Source: Burkholderiaceae bacterium
GTDB taxonomy: Bacteria > Pseudomonadota > Gammaproteobacteria > Burkholderiales > Burkholderiaceae_C
Direction of reading: 5' to 3'
NCBI GenBank assembly: GCA_913776825.1
Contig: CAJYPV010000018.1
Location: 62,001 to 126,000 of the forward strand
Length of the DNA: 64,000 nucleotides
A program made the translations under genes and the position numbers. The notes beneath the pieces are model-generated. The model made no database searches and was not told the origin of the DNA. It was given only the letters and a program-made list of their open reading frames with translations. Shown piece after piece: positions 1 to 6,400 of the stretch; positions within the stretch are counted from its first letter, which is position 1; each line of letters starts with the position of its first letter.

Positions 1-568
1 GTGGCGCCAGGTTGAGCTTCACCACGATCACGCCCATCAACTGCTGTTGGCGGCGCACCGCCTGCATCAGATAGAAATTGGTGCTGCTCACGCCATCGCC
101 GGCATCGGAGGCGAAGAAGTGGTGGCGGTCTTGCGCCATCGCCTGGGCCAGTCGCGGCGGTGGCGTGACGGCTTCGCTCGCGGCCAGCACCTGGCCCTCC
201 GGATCGGCGACGAAGATCTGCGTGGTGCCGGCCCGCACATTGACCCGCGCCATCATCTGGCTGACCTGCCGGCGCAGGGTTTCGTCCGACGGTCGGCGCA
301 TCAGCTCGACCACGCTGTCGTCGATGGCCAGCAGGCTGGGCAGATAGGCGTGACGGCTCAGCTCGGTGGACAGGTTGGAGGCATACAGCTCCAGCCGTTC
401 GGTGGCCAGGGCGGAGAGCTGGATCAGGCTGGCCCGCTCGCTCAGCCGGTGGCCGAGCACCAGCCCCAGCATCATCAGCACCCCGGTCAGATAGAGATAG
501 ACGCTGGGCCGCCCCAACCAATGGGTGGCCCGCGCTCTGATATTTGAGTAGGTGACTGCCTGATCCAT
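1..568 (-). CDS. DctB-like sensor histidine kinase, N-terminal part only (cut by window edge)
   Basis: The reading frame runs off the left edge, so only about 189 N-terminal residues are present. It opens with ATG at 568, has a short cytoplasmic segment and one membrane helix at about residues 20-38 (PSVYLYLTGVLMMLGLVLG). A predicted periplasmic region follows, carrying phrases such as LELYASNLSTELSRHAYLPS and LLAIDDSVVELM. These resemble the sensing domain of DctB-type C4-dicarboxylate sensor kinases (double Cache fold). The kinase core would lie outside the window. The assignment rests on family resemblance of the sensor part only, so the ligand is unknown. It is divergent from the liv operon. 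Confidence 0.6.
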   Translation of the reverse strand, partial: MDQAVTYSNIRARATHWLGRPSVYLYLTGVLMMLGLVLGHRLSERASLIQLSALATERLELYASNLSTELSRHAYLPSLLAIDDSVVELMRRPSDETLRRQVSQMMARVNVRAGTTQIFVADPEGQVLAASEAVTPPPRLAQAMAQDRHHFFASDAGDGVSSTNFYLMQAVRRQQQLMGVIVVKLNLAP

Positions 569-731
569 GTGAGACGAAAAGCGTCGCCTAGTGTGCCCAA
601 ACTGTCAGTTGTCGTGCACGATGCGGCAGCCGTTTTTTGGGGTTGGCGGGGAACCGCCCGGCTGTCGAGGCGGTTTGTGCGGATTTCCGCCCAGCTCAAG
701 TTCGCCGAGACTGCGAATACCGCACCGATGG

Positions 732-750
732 TGGGACAGAGCGTGTCCCA
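732..750. promoter_or_regulatory. Inverted repeat, candidate operator upstream of livH
   Basis: Perfect 7-bp arms TGGGACA and TGTCCCA are separated by 5 bases, about 100 bp before the livH start in the 281-bp divergent gap. A second small palindrome, TCGTGCACGA, lies at 612-621. No gene is visible between 569 and 849. Regulator binding is inferred from symmetry and position only. Confidence 0.3.
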
Positions 751-849
751 GGTCGGTGAATACCCTTGAAACGTGAAGATTGGCACGGGGGTTGCACCTT
801 GTGACCGGTCGCTGGCGCAAGCCATGTCCAACAGATTGCCGGGGCCTTC

Positions 850-1773
850 ATGGAGATACTTTTTCAGCAGATCATCAACGGCTTGGTGCTGGGCAGCATG
901 TATGCCCTGGTCGCACTGGGCTACACCATGGTCTACGGGATCATCAACCTCATCAACTTCGCCCACGGCGAGGTGCTGATGGTGGGCGCGCTGGTGAGCT
1001 GGACGGTGGTGACCGCACTGGCCAGCCTGGGGCTGCCCGGCTGGTTGCTGATGCTCATCGCGCTGGTGTGCGCGGTGGTGGTGTGCATGGCATTGAATTT
1101 CGCGATCGAGAAAATCGCGTATCGGCCGCTGCGCAATGCGCCGCGTCTGGCGCCGCTGATCACCGCCATGGGCATGTCGCTGCTGCTGCAGACGCTGGCC
1201 ATGATCATCTGGAAGCCGAATCCGAAGCCGTTCCCGCAACTGCTGCCGACCGAGCCGATCCAGATCGCCGGCGCGGTGATCACGGTGACCCAGGTGCTGA
1301 TCCTGGTCTCGACGGTGGTCATCCTGGGCGGCCTGCTGTTCCTGGTCAACCACACCAAGATGGGCCGCGCGATGCGCGCCACCGCCGAGAACCCGCGCGT
1401 GGCCGCGCTGATGGGCGTGAAGCCGGATGCGGTGATCTCGCTGACCTTCATCATCGGTGCCGCCCTGGCGGCGGTGGCCGGCCTGATGTGGGCCGCCAAC
1501 TACGGCACGGTGCAGCACTCGATGGGCTTCATGCCCGGCCTGAAGGCCTTCACCGCCGCTGTGCTGGGCGGCATCGGCAACCTGGCCGGCGCGATGGTGG
1601 GCGGTGTGCTGCTCGGCCTGATCGAAGCGATCGGCGCCGGTTACCTCGGTGATCTGACCGGCGGTGTGCTGGGCAGCCATTACGCCGACATCTTCGCCTT
1701 CATCGCGCTGATCCTGGTGCTGACGCTGCGTCCGTCCGGCCTGCTCGGCGAGCGTGTCGCCGACCGCGCTTGA
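850..1773 (+). CDS. livH: Branched-chain amino acid ABC transporter permease LivH
   Basis: This is a 307-residue polytopic inner-membrane protein of the LivH family, one of two permeases importing leucine, isoleucine and valine. The N-terminal GLVLGSMYALVALGYTMVYG and the following IINLINFAHGEVLMVG are the family hallmark. Roughly eight hydrophobic segments follow, and the cytoplasmic loop near residues 165-185 (MGRAMRATAENPRVAALMGV) is the usual contact for the ATPases. There is no clear Shine-Dalgarno before the ATG. It heads a livHMGF operon: livM starts 13 bases after its stop. The periplasmic binding-protein gene normally found with such operons is not adjacent. Confidence 0.93.
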   Translation: MEILFQQIINGLVLGSMYALVALGYTMVYGIINLINFAHGEVLMVGALVSWTVVTALASLGLPGWLLMLIALVCAVVVCMALNFAIEKIAYRPLRNAPRLAPLITAMGMSLLLQTLAMIIWKPNPKPFPQLLPTEPIQIAGAVITVTQVLILVSTVVILGGLLFLVNHTKMGRAMRATAENPRVAALMGVKPDAVISLTFIIGAALAAVAGLMWAANYGTVQHSMGFMPGLKAFTAAVLGGIGNLAGAMVGGVLLGLIEAIGAGYLGDLTGGVLGSHYADIFAFIALILVLTLRPSGLLGERVADRA

Positions 1774-1786
1774 GGAGAACCCACTC

Positions 1787-2920
1787 ATGCAAAAACAAGC
1801 CAACAAGCTGATCGTCTTTCTGATCGCCGCAGCGGTGCTGCTCACGCTGCCGCTGTTCACCCAGCAACTGGGCAACGGCCCGGTGCGCATCATCGACCTG
1901 GCCCTGCTGTATGTGATGCTGGCGCTGGGCCTGAACATCGTGGTCGGCTATGCCGGTCTGCTGGACCTGGGCTATGTGGCCTTCTACGCGGTGGGCGCCT
2001 ATCTCTTTGCGCTGCTGAACAGTCCGCATCTGGCGGAAAACTTCGAGTCCATCGCGGCCAGCTTCCCGCAGGGGCTGCATCTGCCGCTGATCGTCGCGAT
2101 CCTGGTCGCGGCGCTGCTGGCAGGGCTGTTCGGCGTGCTGCTCGGCGCGCCGACGCTCAAGCTGCGCGGCGACTACCTGGCCATCGTCACGCTGGGCTTC
2201 GGCGAGATCATCCGGGTGTTCCTGAACAACATGGAATATCCGCTGAACATCACCAACGGCCCGCGCGGCATCGGCCAGATCGACGGCGTGCATTTCCTGG
2301 GCTTCGAATTCAGCCAGTCGCATGAGTTCTTCGGCTTCACCGTGCAGTCGGTGTCGATGTACTACTACCTGTTCCTGGCGCTGGTGATCGGCTCGGTGGT
2401 GATCTGCTACCGGCTGGAGAACTCCCGCATCGGCCGCGCCTGGATGGCGATCCGCGAAGACGAAATCGCCGCCAAGGCCATGGGCATCAATACCCGCAAC
2501 ATGAAGCTGCTGGCCTTCGGCATGGGAGCCACCTTCGGCGGTGTCGCCGGCTCGATGTTCGGCGCCTTCCAGGGCTTCGTGTCGCCCGAGTCCTTCAGCC
2601 TGCAGGAGTCGGTGATGATCGTCGCGATGGTGGTGCTGGGCGGCATCGGCCACATTCCGGGCGTGATCCTGGGCGCCTTGCTGCTGGCCGCGCTGCCTGA
2701 GGTGCTGCGCTACGTGGCCAGCCCGCTGCAGCAGATGACCGATGGCCGTCTGGATGCGGCCATCCTGCGTCAGCTGCTGATCGCGCTGGCGATGATCGTG
2801 ATCATGTTGCTGCGCCCGCGTGGCCTGTGGCCGTCGCCGGAACACGGCAAGGCCGCGCCCACGCCCGTCGACGGCCCGGGCAAGTCCCCGAACGCCGCCA
2901 ATACCGCCAACGCGGCCTGA
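1787..2920 (+). CDS. livM: Branched-chain amino acid ABC transporter permease LivM
   Basis: This 377-residue second permease is recognised from LNIVVGYAGLLDLGYVAFYA and from the loop GRAWMAIREDEIAAKAMGIN, the conserved ATPase-contact region. The frame is open from 1754, but ATG 1787 is preferred. It follows a strong GAGGAG at 1772-1777, and the upstream start would overlap the livH end by 20 bases and add only an unconserved 11-residue leader. The C-terminus ends in an Ala/Asn-rich tail (NAANTANAA) of unclear use. It pairs with LivH in the membrane and with LivG/LivF on the cytoplasmic face. Confidence 0.93.
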   Translation: MQKQANKLIVFLIAAAVLLTLPLFTQQLGNGPVRIIDLALLYVMLALGLNIVVGYAGLLDLGYVAFYAVGAYLFALLNSPHLAENFESIAASFPQGLHLPLIVAILVAALLAGLFGVLLGAPTLKLRGDYLAIVTLGFGEIIRVFLNNMEYPLNITNGPRGIGQIDGVHFLGFEFSQSHEFFGFTVQSVSMYYYLFLALVIGSVVICYRLENSRIGRAWMAIREDEIAAKAMGINTRNMKLLAFGMGATFGGVAGSMFGAFQGFVSPESFSLQESVMIVAMVVLGGIGHIPGVILGALLLAALPEVLRYVASPLQQMTDGRLDAAILRQLLIALAMIVIMLLRPRGLWPSPEHGKAAPTPVDGPGKSPNAANTANAA

Positions 2921-2941
2921 GCCCCGGCAGGAGCAAGACGA

Positions 2942-3721
2942 ATGACTGAAACCGTACTGAAAGTCGCCGGTGTGTCCAAGCGCTTCGGCGGCCTGCAAGC
3001 GCTGAGCGATGTGGGCATCGAAATCAAGAAGGGCCAGGTCTACGGCCTGATCGGCCCCAACGGCGCCGGCAAGACCACCTTCTTCAATGTGATCACCGGC
3101 CTCTACACGCCGGATGCGGGCCAATTCGAGCTGGGCGGCCAGCCCTACCGTCCGCAGGCCGTGCATCAGGTCGCCAAGACCGGCATTGCGCGCACCTTTC
3201 AAAACATCCGCCTCTTCGCCGACATGACGGCGCTGGAGAACGTGATGGTGGGTCGCCATGTGCGCACCCATTCGGGGCTGCTGGGCGCGGTGTTCCGCAC
3301 CCCGGGCTTCAAGAAGGAAGAGGCCGAGATCGCTGAGCGTGCCCAGCAGTTGCTGGACTATGTCGGCATCGGCAAGTACGCCGAATTCAAGGCCCGCACG
3401 CTGTCCTACGGCGATCAGCGCCGCCTGGAGATCGCCCGCGCGCTGGCGACCGATCCCAAGCTGATCGCGCTGGACGAGCCCGCCGCCGGCATGAATGCGA
3501 CCGAGAAAGTGGTGCTGCGCGAGCTGATCGACCGCATCCGCAACGACGGCCGCACGATTTTGCTCATCGAGCACGATGTGAAGCTGGTGATGGGCCTGTG
3601 CGACCGCGTCACCGTGCTCGATTACGGCAAGCAGATCGCCGAGGGCACGCCGGCCGAGGTGCAACGCAATGAGAAGGTCATCGAGGCCTACCTCGGTGCC
3701 CACGCCGCTCACGCCCACTGA
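2942..3721 (+). CDS. livG: Branched-chain amino acid ABC transporter ATPase LivG
   Basis: A 259-residue ATP-binding subunit. Walker A GPNGAGKT is at residues 38-45. The family-typical degenerate signature LSYGDQRRLEIARAL is present in place of LSGGQ, and Walker B reads LIALDEPAAGMN. The switch histidine lies in LLIEHDVKLVMGLCD. The late segment YGKQIAEGTPAEV is typical of LivG. An AGGAG ribosome site at 2929-2933 lies 8 bases before the ATG. The order livM-livG-livF with short gaps supports one transcript. It energises import through LivH/LivM. Confidence 0.94.
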   Translation: MTETVLKVAGVSKRFGGLQALSDVGIEIKKGQVYGLIGPNGAGKTTFFNVITGLYTPDAGQFELGGQPYRPQAVHQVAKTGIARTFQNIRLFADMTALENVMVGRHVRTHSGLLGAVFRTPGFKKEEAEIAERAQQLLDYVGIGKYAEFKARTLSYGDQRRLEIARALATDPKLIALDEPAAGMNATEKVVLRELIDRIRNDGRTILLIEHDVKLVMGLCDRVTVLDYGKQIAEGTPAEVQRNEKVIEAYLGAHAAHAH

Positions 3722-3738
3722 TCCAAGGACTCAAGAAG

Positions 3739-4455
3739 ATGGCAGACAACATCCTGCTTCAGGTCGCCGGCCTGAAGGTGGCGTATGGCGGCATTCAGGC
3801 CGTCAAGGGCGTCGATTTCGAAGTGCGTGCGGGCGAGCTGGTCAGCCTGATCGGCGCCAACGGCGCGGGCAAGACCACGACGCTGAAGGCGGTCACCGGC
3901 CTGCAGCCGATCGCCGTGGGCGATGTGATGTTCATGGGCCGCTCGATCAAGGGCCAGGGCGCCTGGGACCTGGCCAAGCAGGGCCTGGTGATGGTGCCGG
4001 AAGGGCGGGGCACCTTCACCCGCATGACCATCACCGAGAACCTGATGATGGGCGCCTACATCCGCAAGGACAAGGAAGTCGAGGCCGACATCGAGAAGGT
4101 CTTCGCACTGTTCCCGCGCTTGAAGGAGCGTCGCCATCAGCTCGCCGGCACCATGTCCGGCGGTGAGCAGCAGATGCTCGCCATGGGCCGCGCGCTGATG
4201 GCGCGTCCGAAGGTGCTGCTGCTGGATGAGCCGTCGATGGGCTTGTCGCCGATCATGGTCGACAAGATCTTCGAGGTGGTGAACGACATCCACCGCCAGG
4301 GCGTCACCGTCCTGCTGGTCGAGCAGAACGCCAGCCGCGCGCTGGAGCTCGCCAACCGCGGCTATGTGATGGAGTCGGGCCTCATCACCATGGAAGGTGA
4401 AGGTCGCACACTGCTGACCGACCCGAAGGTGCGCGCCGCTTATCTCGGCGAATAA
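3739..4455 (+). CDS. livF: Branched-chain amino acid ABC transporter ATPase LivF
   Basis: A 238-residue ATP-binding subunit with Walker A GANGAGKT at residues 39-46, signature MSGGEQQMLAMGRAL and Walker B VLLLDEPSMGLSP. The GRGTFTRMTITENLMMGAY stretch is diagnostic for LivF. It is the last gene of the operon, 17 bases after livG. A strong hairpin about 105 bases downstream (4560-4583) probably ends the transcript. It dimerises with LivG in the complete importer. Confidence 0.94.
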   Translation: MADNILLQVAGLKVAYGGIQAVKGVDFEVRAGELVSLIGANGAGKTTTLKAVTGLQPIAVGDVMFMGRSIKGQGAWDLAKQGLVMVPEGRGTFTRMTITENLMMGAYIRKDKEVEADIEKVFALFPRLKERRHQLAGTMSGGEQQMLAMGRALMARPKVLLLDEPSMGLSPIMVDKIFEVVNDIHRQGVTVLLVEQNASRALELANRGYVMESGLITMEGEGRTLLTDPKVRAAYLGE

Positions 4456-4484
4456 GCCGGGCTTTAGGCGATCGTCGGGCCCAA

Positions 4485-4508
4485 GGCCAAGGCCAAGGCC
4501 AAGGCCAA
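4485..4508. repeat. Hexanucleotide tandem repeat (GGCCAA)4
   Basis: Four perfect copies of GGCCAA, flanked by degenerate copies, lie in the non-coding stretch between livF and its terminator. They do not form a coding frame worth calling. The 400-base gap between livF and the dehydrogenase contains this repeat and two terminator-like hairpins, and no gene. Confidence 0.8.
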
Positions 4509-4559
4509 AAGCTCAGGCCCACGCGAGGGCCGACGCCAACGCGTGAAGGGCGAAATGAG

Positions 4560-4583
4560 AAGGGCGACCCTGCGGTCGCCCTT
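4560..4583 (+). terminator. Hairpin terminator candidate after livF
   Basis: A 10-bp perfect stem (arms AAGGGCGACC and GGTCGCCCTT) with a 4-base CTGC loop. It is followed by a weakly T-containing tail rather than a clean T-run. Position downstream of livF suggests the end of the liv operon. Confidence 0.55.
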
Positions 4584-4704
4584 CGCCATTTCCGGCGCTG
4601 ATCAGACCCGCCTGCGGCATCACGGCGAGGCAGGTCCCACGAGCAAGCTGTGCCGATTCCGGCATCCCGGCATCCCTTCATCCCGTCAGCGTGGAGATGC
4701 GAAA

Positions 4705-4726
4705 AGGGGCGCCGATCGGCGCCCCT
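4705..4726 (-). terminator. Palindromic terminator of the Leu/Phe/Val dehydrogenase gene
   Basis: A perfect 22-base palindrome with 11-base half AGGGGCGCCGA. Read on the minus strand it is followed by TTTT, as in an intrinsic terminator, about 130 bases after the dehydrogenase stop codon. Confidence 0.65.
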
Positions 4727-4854
4727 CGGGGAGTGGTGAGCGGCGCAGCATGCCGCGTGATGAGGCGTCAGCGGGCCGCCACGGTCATGGTGTCAGCCGT
4801 GCGCCGCGCCGGTCGAGCCCGTCACCGAGCCCGCGCCGCATCGCCGGACCGCAC

Positions 4855-5961
4855 TCAGACCGGCTTGACCAGCAACGACCGGGCCCAGGCATCGGCCTCA
4901 CGGGCCGGCGTCTGGCCGCTGGTCTTGATGCGGTCGAGCAGTTCCGCCACGCGGCCACGGATCTGGGCGACCTCGTTCATCACAGCGGTCTCTTCGCCTT
5001 CATTGCGGAATTCGCGGGCCACGCTGATGATGCCGCCCGCATTCACCAGGTAATCCGGCAGGTAGGTGATGCCGCGCGCTTGCAGGGCATCGCCATCGGC
5101 CGCGGTGGCCAGCTGGTTGTTGGCCGCACCGGCGATCAGCTTGGCCTTCAGAGCCGGGATCGATTGCGCATTCAGCACCGCGCCCAGGGCGCAGGGGGCG
5201 ACGACGTCGACGTCGGCCGCCAGGATCTCGCCGATGCCGACCGCTTGCGCACCGAGCTCAGCCTGTGCACGCGCGACCTTCTCGCTGTTCACATCGGCCA
5301 CCACCAGTTGCGCGCCGGCCTTGTGCAGGTACTCGGCCAGATGCCAGCCCACCGCGCCCAGGCCCTGCAGGGCCACGCGCACGCCTTGCAGCGACTCGCG
5401 ACCCAGCACCCGCTTCACGCCTTCGTCGATCGAGACGAACACGCCATAGGCCGTCTTGGGGCTGGGATCGCCACCGAACGCGCCTTCGCGAGGGATGCCC
5501 GACACGTACTGGGTGTGGGCGGTCATGCCGAGCATGTCGGCGGTGGTGGTGCCCACGTCTTCGGCGGTGATGTAGGCGCCGTCCAGCGACTGGACTGCGC
5601 GGCCGAATGCGGCGAACAGGGCGGCGCGGTCGAAGTCGCCGGCCGGTTTGATGATGACGGCCTTGCCACCGCCGAAGGGCAGGTTGGCCAGGGCGTTCTT
5701 CAGGCTCATGCCTTGCGACAGGCGCAGCGCGTCATTCAGCGCGGCCAGTTCGTTGTCATAGCTCCAGAAGCGGCAGCCGCCAAACGCCGGACCCCGGGCG
5801 GTGCTGTGCACGGCCAGGATGGCCTTCAGACCGGTGACCGGATCGGCCGCGAGCAGCACGCGCTCATGCGGAGCCTGGTCCGGGAGACCGAACAGCGAGG
5901 ACGGGATGGAATCGGAGGAGCCGGCGGCGAGCGCGCGGGCGATGTCGGTGAGGGCGTTCAT
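4855..5961 (-). CDS. Leu/Phe/Val dehydrogenase (Glu/Leu/Phe/Val dehydrogenase family)
   Basis: This 368-residue NAD(P)-dependent amino acid dehydrogenase would oxidatively deaminate a branched-chain or aromatic amino acid to its 2-oxo acid. Visible features are the substrate motif GMSLKNALANLPFGGGK with lysines K88 and K100, the catalytic-region AEDVGTTTADM near residues 133-143, the dinucleotide loop GLGAVG at 200-205, and the late LPDYLVNAGGIISVA. Length matches leucine dehydrogenases (about 350-370). ATG 5961 is chosen because upstream sequence to 6198 in the same frame is unconserved in look. Its neighbour is the liv uptake operon, fitting branched-chain amino acid use. Exact substrate cannot be told by eye. 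Confidence 0.88.
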   Translation of the reverse strand: MNALTDIARALAAGSSDSIPSSLFGLPDQAPHERVLLAADPVTGLKAILAVHSTARGPAFGGCRFWSYDNELAALNDALRLSQGMSLKNALANLPFGGGKAVIIKPAGDFDRAALFAAFGRAVQSLDGAYITAEDVGTTTADMLGMTAHTQYVSGIPREGAFGGDPSPKTAYGVFVSIDEGVKRVLGRESLQGVRVALQGLGAVGWHLAEYLHKAGAQLVVADVNSEKVARAQAELGAQAVGIGEILAADVDVVAPCALGAVLNAQSIPALKAKLIAGAANNQLATAADGDALQARGITYLPDYLVNAGGIISVAREFRNEGEETAVMNEVAQIRGRVAELLDRIKTSGQTPAREADAWARSLLVKPV

Positions 5962-6101
5962 GCGAGAGCCTGCACTTGTGATGCTTGGGAAAAGACCCCG
6001 TGCCAGCGGCGCCGGGAAGCGGACCCCGCGCGCTTGTGGCGCCGAGGGCCCCACAGTGTAGGCGTCCGCCCCGCCGCCGGTGTGCGCCTTGCACATCGGA
6101 A

Positions 6102-6118
6102 CATGCAAGCTTTGCATG
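6102..6118. promoter_or_regulatory. Inverted repeat in the dehydrogenase/DUF2339 divergent gap
   Basis: CATGCAA and TTGCATG arms (7 bp) surround a 3-base GCT spacer, about 140 bp upstream of the dehydrogenase start. The symmetry suggests a regulator site, perhaps of an Lrp/AsnC-type protein, but that identity is inference. The remainder of the 439-base gap (5962-6400) shows no convincing gene. Confidence 0.4.
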
Positions 6119-6400
6119 CATGAGGCCATGTCGTCGCTTTGGGGGGGAGCCTCCCACCCATGGGTGGACGGCGTCCGGTCAAGGCGCTTCCGTGTCACAG
6201 TCCGGGCCGTTCAGAGAGCAGATCGAGCCGCTGCCGCGCCAGGCGCAGCAGCGTGTGGCGCCACCCGGCGTGCCACGGGACGCCACCGCCGCACAGGCGC
6301 CGCCCGGCGCGGCACGATGCGCTTACGCTCCTGAACATGCCGGTCACGGCGGCCAGCGAGCCACCGGGCCATCGAGGGAAGACCACGGAGGGTGAACAAG

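Noticed and set aside
1700..3718. Long open frame antisense to livM and livG (over 670 codons)
   Set aside because: It mirrors highly conserved permease and ATPase genes; its composition (His/Gln/Ala-rich) is the typical antisense shadow of GC-rich codons.
4485..4508. Possible CRISPR-like repeat array
   Set aside because: Contiguous hexamers without spacers; a simple tandem repeat. No other spaced repeats or cas genes were seen.
4543..6123. 526-codon plus-strand frame over the Leu/Phe/Val dehydrogenase
   Set aside because: It begins in a terminator hairpin and has shadow composition.
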